From the NCBI GenBank assembly GCA_002322865.1, contig DCOH01000065.1, positions 8,428 to 31,343 of the forward strand: a stretch of 22,916 bases of DNA, written 5' to 3'. The notes below the pieces were generated by a model. That model had not been told where the DNA came from, did not search any database, and was given only the letters and a program-made list of their open reading frames with translations. Origin of the DNA: Sphingobacterium sp. UBA1575. Lineage in GTDB: Bacteria > Bacteroidota > Bacteroidia > Sphingobacteriales > Sphingobacteriaceae. Shown here piece after piece: positions 7,460-15,355 of this stretch (position 1 is the first letter of the stretch; each line of letters opens with the position of its first letter). Both the position numbers and the translations under genes were made by a program.

Positions 7460-8857
7460 ATGGATGCAAAGACTAAATTCTCGCATTTCTTAACGAAGAA
7501 CGAACTACTAAACCATTCGGAAAAAGTGCTTTTGGCGGTCAGCGGAGGAAAGGATTCCATGCTGATGCTGCATCTGATGCATGATTTAGGCTTCCAAATC
7601 GGTATTGCCCATTGTAACTTTCAATTACGGGGTAAGGAGTCTGATCTGGATGAAGAATTGGTGAGGAATTTCGCGCTTCAGCATCAAATTCCTTTTCACG
7701 TTATCCATTTTGATACCGAGGAATACGCCGATGAACATAAAATATCCATTCAGATGGCTGCCCGAGAGTTGCGTTACGAGTGGTTCGAGCAGCTAAGAAC
7801 CGAGTTTGGCTATGTGAAGATTGCGATTGCGCAGCATCTCAACGATCATATCGAAACTTCCTTATTCAACCTGAGCAGGAGTACAGGATTGAAGGGCCTA
7901 TTGGGCATCTCCATACAGCGGGGTCACCTTATCCGCCCCTTAATGTGTTTTACTGGAGCGGAAGTGGAGCAGACAGTGAAAGACCTTCAGATTCCCTACC
8001 GCGATGATCAATCGAATTTTTCCAGTAAATATGCCCGCAATAAAATCCGGTTGGAGATCATTCCGAAGTTTAAGGAGATACAGCCTGATTTTGAGCAGAT
8101 TTTCTTGGAGAACATCCAGCATTTTGAGGAAAGTTACCAATTTATCCAACGTATAGTTTCGGATAGAAGAAGGGAGTTGTTTCGTAAAGAGGATAAATAT
8201 GTTTACATCCAACGAGCAGACCTATCGCAATACCTTTCAGATGCCTACTTTTTATTTGAGCTGTTCAAACCTTATGGTTTTCTGAAAAGTATTCTGGAGG
8301 AAATGATAGCGGTATGGGATAAGCCGATGGGGCAGGTATTCGAATCATCGGATCATGAGCTATTGATGGATAGGGATCAACTGATCATTCGGAGGAGAAG
8401 GACTTTAGAGAAGGGGCAAGAAGTGCTGATATTAGAAGAAGATGTTAGTAAACATTTAAGCGCAGGAGAAAGCGTAAGCTTTCCTTTTTTAGATTCGTAT
8501 TTAACCATACGCTGTTTAAGAGATCTAGGGATTGCAGATCCTAAATTATCGAAACTAAACACAAACATAAATGAAAATGCAAAGTCTGAAATCCAGATTG
8601 ATGCAGACCTCCTCCAATTTCCATTGACATTACGCTTTAAGGAACAGGGAGATTATTTCATTCCTTTGGGCATGACAGGTAGGAAGAAATTGAGCGATTT
8701 CTTCATCCAGGAAAAGGTAAACCGCTTCGAAAAAGAAGAGATTCCGATCTTGGTGAATGGCAATGGGGAAATCATCTGGGTTGTCGGCATGCGATTAGAT
8801 AATCGCTATAAAGTGACTGAAAATACAAAGAAAGTACTTACATTAGTGTTCAAATAG
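7460..8857 (+). CDS. tilS: tRNA(Ile)-lysidine synthase
   Basis: TilS ligates lysine to C34 of the CAU-anticodon tRNA-Ile using ATP, so that the tRNA reads AUA instead of AUG. It is normally essential. The N-terminal PP-loop ATPase motif SGGKDS is at residues 28-33 in LLAVSGGKDSML, followed by GIAHCNFQLRG and QMAARELRYEWF. HLNDHIETSLFNLSRSTGLKGL marks the rest of the catalytic domain. The C-terminal tRNA-binding domain ends with KLSDFFIQEKVNRFEK and IIWVVGMRLDNRYKV. The 465-residue length is normal for the long form. No earlier start exists, and no alternative start codon lies before the PP-loop, so ATG 7460 is firm. The next gene begins 5 nt after the stop. Confidence 0.96.
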   Translation: MDAKTKFSHFLTKNELLNHSEKVLLAVSGGKDSMLMLHLMHDLGFQIGIAHCNFQLRGKESDLDEELVRNFALQHQIPFHVIHFDTEEYADEHKISIQMAARELRYEWFEQLRTEFGYVKIAIAQHLNDHIETSLFNLSRSTGLKGLLGISIQRGHLIRPLMCFTGAEVEQTVKDLQIPYRDDQSNFSSKYARNKIRLEIIPKFKEIQPDFEQIFLENIQHFEESYQFIQRIVSDRRRELFRKEDKYVYIQRADLSQYLSDAYFLFELFKPYGFLKSILEEMIAVWDKPMGQVFESSDHELLMDRDQLIIRRRRTLEKGQEVLILEEDVSKHLSAGESVSFPFLDSYLTIRCLRDLGIADPKLSKLNTNINENAKSEIQIDADLLQFPLTLRFKEQGDYFIPLGMTGRKKLSDFFIQEKVNRFEKEEIPILVNGNGEIIWVVGMRLDNRYKVTENTKKVLTLVFK

Positions 8858-8862
8858 TGGAA

Positions 8863-9348
8863 ATGACAGATCAACCTTTATTTCAGGAAAAACAGTACCT
8901 AGGTCGGGACATGACTTGGATTAGTGTTCGATTGATCCTTGCCCTGTTCTGTTTCGTAGCTTATTATATCAATTGGGAGCACCTGATTTCCCGCCAACTT
9001 TTCTTCATTGTCGGCGTTTTGATCTTATTGGTTTCCATCATCATGCTGTATATGATCAGCTATCGGACAAAAGTCACCGATACGCATGTGATCTTAAGTG
9101 GTCTATGGACCACCAGTTTAGTGAAAATAGACCTAAACTCCATCACCAAGGTGGAAAAAAAGAAGTATTCCAACTTCTTCTTCAATAACCCGGTTTACAA
9201 TCTGCATAAGAATGGCAAGATTCGTTTTTATTCGGGTGGTAAGGAAGCCATTTGGTTAACCGACAAAGATGGATTGGTCTATGTGATTGGTTCTCAGCAT
9301 CCTGATCAATTTTTTCAAGCTTTGCAATTGGCAAAAGAAAAAAAGTAA
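8863..9348 (+). CDS. PH-like membrane protein, two transmembrane helices
   Basis: This 161-residue protein has a short cytoplasmic lead, two adjacent hydrophobic helices (about residues 18-34, ILALFCFVAYYINW, and 43-63, FFIVGVLILLVSIIMLY), then a soluble beta-rich domain. That domain carries YRTKVTDTHVILSGLW and KIDLNSITKVEK, the look of bacterial PH-like (YdbT/YcxB-type) domains attached to membranes. No enzymatic motif is visible, so function is unknown. I chose ATG 8863, five nt after the tilS stop; a GTG at 8857 overlapping that stop would add two residues. The position makes it a likely second gene of a tilS operon. An AT-rich imperfect hairpin follows its stop (9350-9380) but lacks a uridine run. 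Confidence 0.75.
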   Translation: MTDQPLFQEKQYLGRDMTWISVRLILALFCFVAYYINWEHLISRQLFFIVGVLILLVSIIMLYMISYRTKVTDTHVILSGLWTTSLVKIDLNSITKVEKKKYSNFFFNNPVYNLHKNGKIRFYSGGKEAIWLTDKDGLVYVIGSQHPDQFFQALQLAKEKK

Positions 9349-9406
9349 AAAATTGTTAATTGAGATTTCCTTGACAATTTACCCCGCTAAGCAATCAAAT
9401 ATTTAT

Positions 9407-9414
9407 TAAATTTG
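9407..9414 (+). promoter_or_regulatory. Probable -7 promoter box of the DUF4834 gene
   Basis: TAAATTTG is an exact TAnnTTTG match ending 20 nt before ATG 9435. The surroundings are very AT-rich, so a chance match is more likely here than at the other sites. Confidence 0.4.
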
Positions 9415-9434
9415 ATAAAAAGCATTAAAAAAGA

Positions 9435-9734
9435 ATGACACTTATCTATTTCATTATATCTGTAGTTGTATTTTATTACCTGTTCAAATTTGGTATGCGC
9501 CTGTTGCTGCCTTTCTTCATGAAGAAGGTGGCTGAGAAGATCATGAATGGTCAACAAGGACAATACGCCAATGAAGGTCCACAACAGGGACGTTATCAAG
9601 ATCCATTTTCCCAGTTCAAACGTGAGTCTCGTCAGGATGGTAAGGTCAGGGTAGAATATACCCCCGAAAAATCCAAAAAGGGCAAAGGCACGGAAACAGC
9701 TGGTGAGTTTATTGATTTTGAAGAAGTAAAATAG
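9435..9734 (+). CDS. DUF4834 family protein
   Basis: This 99-residue protein has one N-terminal membrane helix (IYFIISVVVFYYLFKFG, about residues 4-20), followed by a basic amphipathic stretch ending FMKKVAEKI. A polar Gln/Lys-rich tail follows, with VRVEYTPEKS and an acidic end EFIDFEEVK. This is the layout of DUF4834, a small membrane family of Bacteroidota with no assigned function. It probably sits in the inner membrane with the tail in the cytoplasm. It has its own likely promoter and is followed 36 nt later by recF, which also has a promoter box. Confidence 0.75.
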   Translation: MTLIYFIISVVVFYYLFKFGMRLLLPFFMKKVAEKIMNGQQGQYANEGPQQGRYQDPFSQFKRESRQDGKVRVEYTPEKSKKGKGTETAGEFIDFEEVK

Positions 9735-9755
9735 GCTAAGCCCATCTAAAAAGAG

Positions 9756-9763
9756 TATCTTTG
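9756..9763 (+). promoter_or_regulatory. Probable -7 promoter box of recF
   Basis: TATCTTTG, an exact TAnnTTTG match, ends seven nt before recF ATG 9771. The predicted leader is only a few nucleotides. Confidence 0.55.
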
Positions 9764-9770
9764 CTTTGCT

Positions 9771-10883
9771 ATGTGGCTAAAGCACCTTTCAGTCTTAAAC
9801 TTTAAGAACTATACAGAGTCTACCTTAGATTTTTTACCCGAAACCAATGCCTTTACAGGACAGAATGGTTCCGGAAAAACAAATCTATTGGATGCGATCC
9901 ATTACCTTTCACTCTGCAAATCTTTCTTCAATCCTATTGATTCCCAACATATCAAAAAGGGGGAAGAATGGTTTATGGTGCAAGGCGAATTCGATCGTGA
10001 GCTCCTCTGTGATGTTGTTTCCTGTAGCATCAAAAAAAATCAGAAGAAGCAATTCAAGAAGAACAAGAAAGAATATAACCGACTTGCCGATCATATTGGG
10101 CAATTTCCCTTGGTGATGATTTCGCCGAATGATACCTCCATCATTATCGATGGCAGTGAGGAAAGAAGGAAATTCGTGGATAATGTGATCTCCCAAACGG
10201 ATAACCAATACCTGGATATCCTGATTTCCTATAACCGGATATTACTGCAACGCAATACCGTTCTGAAGAACATCAAGGATACCGGTGTTTTTGATGTGGG
10301 TCTTTTGGAGGTGCTGAACCTGCAATTGGTTGAATCGGGTGAACGGATCTTTAAGCGTAGACAACAGTTCATGGCTGAATTCCTACCAGAGTTCCGTCGG
10401 TATTACCAGTTCTTATCGGATGATGCGGAACAAGTGGAGCTTATCTATGAATCACCGCTGATGGGGCAGGATTTTCTGCAGCTATTGGAGGCCAGTTTGC
10501 ATAAGGATAGGCTGTTGGAAAGAACTACCATTGGTATTCATAAAGATGATCTACTGTTCAGTATCCACGAAGGGATGCCCTTGAAGAAGTTTGGTTCCCA
10601 AGGTCAGCAGAAATCCTTTTTGATAGCTTTGAAACTCGCGCAGTATGCCTTTCTGAAAGATAAAAAACAGTTCAAACCGCTCCTGTTATTGGATGATATC
10701 TTTGATAAATTGGACGACAATCGCACCAAGAAATTGATGCAATTGGTGTCGGAAGATGAGTTTGGGCAGATTTTTCTCACAGATACGGATGCGGATAGAA
10801 TAAACAGAATTTTTGAAGAAATAGGTAAACCTATTCGTATCTTTGATATACAAGGAGGTCAAGTAAATGCTGAAGTACAATAA
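9771..10883 (+). CDS. recF: DNA replication and repair protein RecF
   Basis: RecF is an SMC-like ATPase that helps load RecA on gapped DNA and supports replication restart. The 370-residue protein starts WLKHLSVLNFKNY, as RecF proteins do. The Walker A motif GQNGSGKT is at 30-37, the ABC signature SQGQQ at 276-280, and the Walker B stretch LLLLDD at 304-309, followed by IFDKLDDNR. MISPNDTSIIIDGSEERRKFVD is the conserved middle segment. The spacing between Walker A and signature fits a complete protein. Its last 17 bases overlap the start of the DUF721 gene, and its codons for Gln-Gly-Gly form that gene's Shine-Dalgarno sequence. Confidence 0.97.
   Translation: MWLKHLSVLNFKNYTESTLDFLPETNAFTGQNGSGKTNLLDAIHYLSLCKSFFNPIDSQHIKKGEEWFMVQGEFDRELLCDVVSCSIKKNQKKQFKKNKKEYNRLADHIGQFPLVMISPNDTSIIIDGSEERRKFVDNVISQTDNQYLDILISYNRILLQRNTVLKNIKDTGVFDVGLLEVLNLQLVESGERIFKRRQQFMAEFLPEFRRYYQFLSDDAEQVELIYESPLMGQDFLQLLEASLHKDRLLERTTIGIHKDDLLFSIHEGMPLKKFGSQGQQKSFLIALKLAQYAFLKDKKQFKPLLLLDDIFDKLDDNRTKKLMQLVSEDEFGQIFLTDTDADRINRIFEEIGKPIRIFDIQGGQVNAEVQ
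10852..10859 (+). promoter_or_regulatory. Full Shine-Dalgarno sequence for the DUF721 gene, inside recF
   Basis: AAGGAGGT is a complete anti-16S match, with eight nt between GGAGG and the ATG at 10867. It lies within the recF coding sequence. Most genes in this window have no recognisable Shine-Dalgarno, so this site supports the overlapping start. Confidence 0.8.
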
Positions 10884-11184
10884 AGACGATGCTTTTCGTA
10901 GAAGCGATGATATCACCATCAAACAGGCGGTAGAGAAGCTTCTGGATGTCTATCGGCTTCGCAGGAAATTTGACGAAACCTCCATTGTGGCTGCCTGGCC
11001 AGAATTGATCGGACAAGCGATCGCCAACCGAACCCAACAGATCTACATCCGGGATAAAAAGTTATTTGTTCGTGTAGAATCGGCTGTCATTAAAAACGAA
11101 TTGGCGATGATGCGTAGGCAGATTATCGGCCGTGTGAATGAGTATGTGGGGCAGGTGGTCATAGAAGAATTTGTAATTCTTTAG
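10867..11184 (+). CDS. DUF721 / DciA-like protein
   Basis: This 105-residue protein is of the DUF721 family, which includes DciA, a loader for the replicative helicase DnaB in most bacteria that lack DnaC. Family features are IKQAVEKLLDVYRLRRKFDETSIVAAWPELIGQAIANRTQ and the later KLFVRVESAVIKNELAMMRRQI. The N-terminal half is a KH-like alpha/beta domain in known members. The sequence is short, with no long C-terminal extension. It overlaps recF by 17 bp and is probably translated with it, which fits a shared role in replication. That it serves as the helicase loader here is inferred from the family. Confidence 0.85.
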   Translation: MLKYNKDDAFRRSDDITIKQAVEKLLDVYRLRRKFDETSIVAAWPELIGQAIANRTQQIYIRDKKLFVRVESAVIKNELAMMRRQIIGRVNEYVGQVVIEEFVIL

Positions 11185-11212
11185 TTTACCTTAGTTCTTT
11201 TCTTTTTTATCG

Positions 11213-12112
11213 ATGAAATATTACCTATCAGCCGTGCTGGGTTTTTTGATCTGGGGAACCTTTGCCCTCGTCCTTAAACCGCTCGGTGCTTATGCCGCCC
11301 TGGATATTCTGATCCACCGCGTTTTGTTCGCCTCCGTTTCCATTGTGATTGCTTGTTTCCTGTTCAGACGCAAGCAGACCCTAGCAAGTATACAATACCT
11401 AAGAAATCTTCCTAAAAAACAGCTAAAGAATCTGCTGGTCAATGTGATCGGAAGTGCGGTTTTATTGGCCTTAAATTGGTTCCTCTTTATCTATGTGATG
11501 AATACCGTTTCTGTCAATGCCACTTCACTGGCCTACTTGATCTGTCCGATCTTAACGACCGTCTTGGCCAGTATTTTCCTCAAGGAACACCTAAACAAAG
11601 GCCAATGGTTTGCCGTGGCGCTGAGTGTGCTGAGTTGTATTCTCATGGCCTATGGACATTTTATCGACCTCTTCTATAGTTTTGTAATTGCGCTTTCCTA
11701 TGCGGCTTATCTTGTGCTGCAGAAGAACTCCTTTCAACTGGATAAGTTCGTCACCCTGACCATTCATACTTTGGTTAGTACGCTACTGTTGCTGCCTATT
11801 CTGGGGATGATCGACACTTCAGTACCAAAAACAAATGATTTCTATCTATTGATAATGGTCATTGCCATTGGTTATACCATTATCCCGTTATTCTTGAATA
11901 TCTACGCCTTAAAAGGCTTGGATAGCTCTGTCGTGGGCATCCTGCTATATCTTAACCCCATCATCTCCTTTTTCTTGGCGATCCTTTATTACAAGGAATC
12001 CATCACCCTTTTCCAGATCATTGCGTTTAGCCTGATCTTCTTGGCCATCATCTTATTTAATGTTTCCTATATTTATGAAAGAAGGAAAACAAAAAGAATA
12101 GCCAAGATATGA
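11213..12112 (+). CDS. EamA/DMT-family transporter (RarD-like)
   Basis: This 299-residue integral membrane protein has about ten hydrophobic helices and belongs to the drug/metabolite transporter (EamA) superfamily. The first helix region, GFLIWGTFALVLKPLGAY with ILIHRVLFA, and the later LNWFLFIYVMN with SLAYLICPILTT resemble RarD-type members. The second half repeats the fold (ALKGLDSSVVGILLYLNPIISFFLAIL). The substrate cannot be read from sequence. The C-terminus is basic (RRKTKRIAKI), consistent with a cytoplasmic end. Its stop overlaps the start of the following Crp-type regulator by 4 bp. Upstream there is only a near-match promoter box (TACCTTAG, 11187-11194). Confidence 0.85.
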   Translation: MKYYLSAVLGFLIWGTFALVLKPLGAYAALDILIHRVLFASVSIVIACFLFRRKQTLASIQYLRNLPKKQLKNLLVNVIGSAVLLALNWFLFIYVMNTVSVNATSLAYLICPILTTVLASIFLKEHLNKGQWFAVALSVLSCILMAYGHFIDLFYSFVIALSYAAYLVLQKNSFQLDKFVTLTIHTLVSTLLLLPILGMIDTSVPKTNDFYLLIMVIAIGYTIIPLFLNIYALKGLDSSVVGILLYLNPIISFFLAILYYKESITLFQIIAFSLIFLAIILFNVSYIYERRKTKRIAKI

Positions 12113-12681
12113 ATGGATTTAAGGAACAACTCTTTCAATTATTTGAGGTCAATGAGCTGCAGGCAGAGCATATCCTCAGCCTTTTCAAAAGAGCAGAATT
12201 GGCAAAAGGAGACCTGTTTTTAGAGGTTGGAAAATCAGCTGATCGCTTAAGTTTTATAGCTTCTGGCTATTGTCGGGTGGTGAAATGGACAGAAGAAAAG
12301 GAAGTAACCCAGTGGATAGGCTCTCCGGGTTATTTCATGACGGATCTATCTTCCTTCTTTTTTAATCAACCTGCACTTGGAACCATTGAAGCGTTGAGTT
12401 CGATGGTCATCTGGACTTTATCCAAAGCCGATTACCAGCGTTTGGAAAAGCAGTTCCCTGAGTGGAATCTGTTGGAAAAGCGTTTTCTGGCAAAATGTTT
12501 CATGCAGATCGAATCCCGGGTATTTGATTTTATTGGCTTATCTGCTGAAGAACGATATCTGAAATATTTTCATCAGCATAAAGCCCTGTTTAATCAGGTG
12601 TCTCTTCAATACATTGCCTCGGTTTTAGGGATGAGCCCAGAAACATTAAGCAGGATCAGAAATAAGCTGGTCATTTCTTGA
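12109..12681 (+). CDS. Crp/Fnr family transcriptional regulator
   Basis: This 190-residue protein has a cyclic-nucleotide-binding-like beta-roll at the N-terminus (about residues 20-115, with KGDLFLEVGKSADRLSFIASGYCRVVKW), a dimer helix, and a short C-terminal helix-turn-helix. The recognition segment is LQYIASVLGMSPETLSRIRNK (about 165-185). It is the short Bacteroidota type, without the cysteine cluster of FNR, so it is unlikely to bind an iron-sulfur cluster. The effector is unknown. It overlaps the EamA transporter by 4 bp (ATGA), suggesting that the two are co-translated and that the transporter may be a target. Confidence 0.88.
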   Translation: MNGFKEQLFQLFEVNELQAEHILSLFKRAELAKGDLFLEVGKSADRLSFIASGYCRVVKWTEEKEVTQWIGSPGYFMTDLSSFFFNQPALGTIEALSSMVIWTLSKADYQRLEKQFPEWNLLEKRFLAKCFMQIESRVFDFIGLSAEERYLKYFHQHKALFNQVSLQYIASVLGMSPETLSRIRNKLVIS

Positions 12682-12713
12682 TAAATGTCAAGTGCTTTCA
12701 GAATACCTCAGGC

Positions 12714-12721
12714 TACCTTTG
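12714..12721 (+). promoter_or_regulatory. Probable -7 promoter box of the SRPBCC gene
   Basis: TACCTTTG, an exact TAnnTTTG match, ends four nt before ATG 12726. It supports this start over an in-frame upstream codon at 12678 and predicts a leaderless message. Confidence 0.5.
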
Positions 12722-12725
12722 GTAT

Positions 12726-13202
12726 ATGAAAACAGCAATAGAAACAACGATAAACATTCAAGCTCCGATTTCCCTCGTTTGGAACATCCTAACAGACTTT
12801 CAGAAGTATCCTACCTGGAGCCCGACCATCAAGGAATTTAAAAGAATACCAAAGGAAGGTTCTCGAACTAAGGTATTATTATCACAACCGGGAGGTAGCA
12901 GTATAACGATGAATCCAATCTTTTTAGCGATCAAGCCTAATCAAGAACTTCGTTGGAAAGGCAGCTTGCTGATGAACGGTATCTTTGATGGTGAACATAA
13001 TTTCCTGCTAAGGGAAACCGAAGATGGAATTACCGAGCTGCTGCAAGGGGAGAAATTCTCCGGAATATTAGTGCCATTCCTACAAAAGATGATCCATGGA
13101 AACACAAAAAAGGGTTTTGAACTCTTTAATCAAGCGATAAAAGAAAGGGCAGAGGCTGCATTTATAAATATTGATCCAAGTCGCCTTTTCCTTCACGTAT
13201 AA
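12726..13202 (+). CDS. SRPBCC (START/polyketide-cyclase-like) domain protein
   Basis: This 158-residue soluble protein is a single SRPBCC domain, a helix-grip fold with a hydrophobic cavity that binds lipids or other hydrophobic ligands. Typical features are the start TTINIQAPISLVWNILTDFQKYPTWSPTI, the central strand ELRWKGSLL, and the C-terminal long helix (MIHGNTKKGFELFNQAIKERAE). No ligand or enzymatic function can be assigned. The last 41 bp overlap the end of the convergent YciO-type gene, and the terminal residues after the helix (FINIDPSRLFLHV) look like an added tail. A start at 12678 would add 16 residues but lies upstream of the promoter box. Confidence 0.8.
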   Translation: MKTAIETTINIQAPISLVWNILTDFQKYPTWSPTIKEFKRIPKEGSRTKVLLSQPGGSSITMNPIFLAIKPNQELRWKGSLLMNGIFDGEHNFLLRETEDGITELLQGEKFSGILVPFLQKMIHGNTKKGFELFNQAIKERAEAAFINIDPSRLFLHV

Positions 13203-13782
13203 CTTCAAAGTCGCCGGAAGTAAGGTCCACAATGGTAGATGCCACATTATCGCCATAACCACCATCGATCACCAAATCTACCTTATCCTGGTATTTTTCG
13301 TAGATCAATTCAGGGTCGGTAGAATATTCAATGATTTCATCCTCATCGTGGATGGAAGTCGTAACAATGGGATGTCCCAATTGCTTCACGATCTCCCGAA
13401 CGATGTTATTGTCAGGGACACGGATACCGACGGTTTTCTTTTTGGAACTTAATAGCTTCGGAACTTGAGAACTCGCGTTGAAAATAAAGGTAAATGGACC
13501 TGGCAAGGCCTTTTTCAATACCCTGAACACAGCCGTATCAAAGGGCTTAGTATACTGCGAGATATCCGTCAGGTCATAACAGATAAAAGAGAGATTTGCT
13601 TTGTCAGGTTTTAATCCTCGAAGCGCATAGACCTTTTCAATGGCCTTTTGATTGCTGATATCACAACCCATACCATAGACCGTATCCGTAGGGTAGATGA
13701 TGACTCCACCTTTTTTCAAAACCTCCACGGCTTCTTCTATTACTTTAGGATTAGGGTTATCGTTATATATCTTCAGTAACAT
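13162..13782 (-). CDS. L-threonylcarbamoyladenylate synthase, YciO/Sua5/TsaC family
   Basis: This 206-residue protein is of the YrdC/Sua5 superfamily, whose enzymes make threonylcarbamoyl-AMP from threonine, bicarbonate and ATP for the t6A modification of tRNA. The YrdC start, GGVIIYPTDTVYGMGCD, is present. The segment KKTVGIRVPDNNI, the DLVIDGGYGD segment and the end EVIREGKGDLDQYL are closer to the YciO subtype than to TsaC proper. YciO-type proteins have weak or uncertain activity in some bacteria. In Bacteroidota this may be the working enzyme; that is inference. No C-terminal Sua5 domain is present. No promoter box is clear in the short gap to the asnS terminator. The 3' end overlaps the SRPBCC gene. 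Confidence 0.88.
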   Translation of the reverse strand: MLLKIYNDNPNPKVIEEAVEVLKKGGVIIYPTDTVYGMGCDISNQKAIEKVYALRGLKPDKANLSFICYDLTDISQYTKPFDTAVFRVLKKALPGPFTFIFNASSQVPKLLSSKKKTVGIRVPDNNIVREIVKQLGHPIVTTSIHDEDEIIEYSTDPELIYEKYQDKVDLVIDGGYGDNVASTIVDLTSGDFEVIREGKGDLDQYL

Positions 13783-13815
13783 GCTTTACTCTTTTAGGGT
13801 TAATCCGCTATATGA

Positions 13816-13852
13816 TAAACAAAAACCGTCAAAAGAAGTTTCTGACGGTTTT
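13816..13852 (-). terminator. Rho-independent terminator of asnS
   Basis: On -, a 10-bp perfect stem (AAAACCGTCA paired with TGACGGTTTT, positions 13852-13843 and 13831-13822) encloses an 11-nt loop and runs into TTTTTGTTT. It begins 20 bases after the asnS stop. Confidence 0.85.
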
Positions 13853-13871
13853 AATTATATTTTTAATGATC

Positions 13872-15317
13872 TTAGAATTCAGCGTTCTTAGGCGTCCTTG
13901 GGAAAGGTATCACGTCCCGAATGTTGGTCATCCCGGTGGTGAACAACACCAAACGTTCAAAGCCTACACCGAAACCAGAATGTGGCACCGATCCAAAACG
14001 ACGGGTATCCAAGAACCACTCCATTTCTTCCGTAGGAATACCTACTTCATTCATCCTGGTGATCAATTTCTCCAGGTTTTCCTCTCTTTGAGAACCACCA
14101 ACCATTTCTCCAATTCCAGGGAACAAGATATCCATCGCACGTACGGTTTGTCTACCTTGTGCATCAACAGGGTTCTGTTTCATATAGAAAGACTTGATCT
14201 CTCTTGGATAATCGGTTAAGATAACCGGTTTCTTGAAATGTTTCTCTACCAAATAACGTTCGTGCTCCGATTGCAGGTCAGCACCCCATCCTTCGATCAG
14301 GTATTTGAACTGTTTCTTTTGGTTAGGCTTGCTCTTCATCAGGATATCGATCGCCTCGGTATAGGTCAAACGAACAAAATCATTTTCCACCACAAAGTTT
14401 AATTTCTCTACCAGATCCAACTCAGAACGGTCTGCCTGTGGTTTAGATTTCTCTTCCTCCAAAAGACGAGCTCTCAAGAATTCGATCTCTTCCGGACAGG
14501 TTTCCAACGCATATCTGATCACATATTTCAATAGATCTTCCGCCAACTGCATGTTGTCTTCCAATTCATAGAAAGCCATTTCCGGTTCGATCATCCAGAA
14601 CTCCGCCAAGTGACGGGTAGTGTTTGAATTTTCTGCACGGAAGGTTGGTCCGAAGGTATAGATATTTCCGAATGCCAAAGCAGCTAGTTCGCCTTCCAAT
14701 TGCCCGGACACCGTTAAGTTGGTTGATTTTCCGAAAAAGTCTTCTTTAAAGTCAATATCGCCTTGCTCCGTACGAGGAAGGTTATTCAGATCCAAAGTCG
14801 TTACGCGGAACATCTCACCAGCGCCTTCAGCATCCGATCCTGTAATGATCGGCGTATGCATATAAACGAAATCTCTTTCTTGGAAGAATTTATTGACAGC
14901 AAATGCCAATGCGTTTCTCACTTTGAAGATCGCGTTGAAGGTTCCGGTACGGAAACGAAGGTGTGCAATTTCACGAAGGAATTCCAGGCTGTGTTTTTTA
15001 GGCTGCAATGGGAACTTCTCTGCATCAGAATCACCAATAATGCTGATGTCCGTCGCTTTCACCTCCACACGTTGACCCTTACCTTGGGATTCCACCAAAG
15101 TCCCTTTTACACGAACAGCGGCACCAGTAGTGATTCTTCTTAGGATATCATCTGGGGTGTTCTCAAAATCGATTACAGCTTGGATATTATTGATGGAAGA
15201 ACCGTCATTGATCGCTACAAATTGATTATTACGAAAGGTGCGAACCCATCCTTTAACAATTACTTCTTTTCCAAACTCTTCTGATTTTAATAATTCTTTT
15301 ATTCGTGTATGTTCCAT
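13872..15317 (-). CDS. asnS: Asparaginyl-tRNA synthetase
   Basis: This class IIb synthetase charges tRNA-Asn with asparagine. The 481-residue protein has an N-terminal OB-fold anticodon-binding domain (about residues 1-110, VIVKGWVRTFRNNQFVAINDG). The catalytic domain follows, with motif 2 FRAENSNTTRHLAEFWMIEPE and motif 3 GFGVGFERLVLF near 448-459, followed by IRDVIPFPRTP. The FRAENS sequence separates it from AspRS. I chose ATG 15317 (MEHTRIKELL); an in-frame upstream start at 15386 would add 23 unrelated residues, overlap hemB, and precede the promoter box at 15356-15363. A rho-independent terminator follows. Confidence 0.96.
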   Translation of the reverse strand: MEHTRIKELLKSEEFGKEVIVKGWVRTFRNNQFVAINDGSSINNIQAVIDFENTPDDILRRITTGAAVRVKGTLVESQGKGQRVEVKATDISIIGDSDAEKFPLQPKKHSLEFLREIAHLRFRTGTFNAIFKVRNALAFAVNKFFQERDFVYMHTPIITGSDAEGAGEMFRVTTLDLNNLPRTEQGDIDFKEDFFGKSTNLTVSGQLEGELAALAFGNIYTFGPTFRAENSNTTRHLAEFWMIEPEMAFYELEDNMQLAEDLLKYVIRYALETCPEEIEFLRARLLEEEKSKPQADRSELDLVEKLNFVVENDFVRLTYTEAIDILMKSKPNQKKQFKYLIEGWGADLQSEHERYLVEKHFKKPVILTDYPREIKSFYMKQNPVDAQGRQTVRAMDILFPGIGEMVGGSQREENLEKLITRMNEVGIPTEEMEWFLDTRRFGSVPHSGFGVGFERLVLFTTGMTNIRDVIPFPRTPKNAEF

Positions 15318-15355
15318 TTTTATGAAAATATGATTATTTCTGCGGTTTAAGCTTA

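Noticed and set aside
9350..9380. AT-rich hairpin AAATTGT/ACAATTT after the PH-like gene, possible terminator
   Set aside because: Stem is AT-only apart from single G-C pairs and is followed by ACCCCG with no uridine run.
11187..11194. TACCTTAG as a promoter box for the EamA transporter
   Set aside because: Mismatch in the conserved TTTG part; not listed as a feature.
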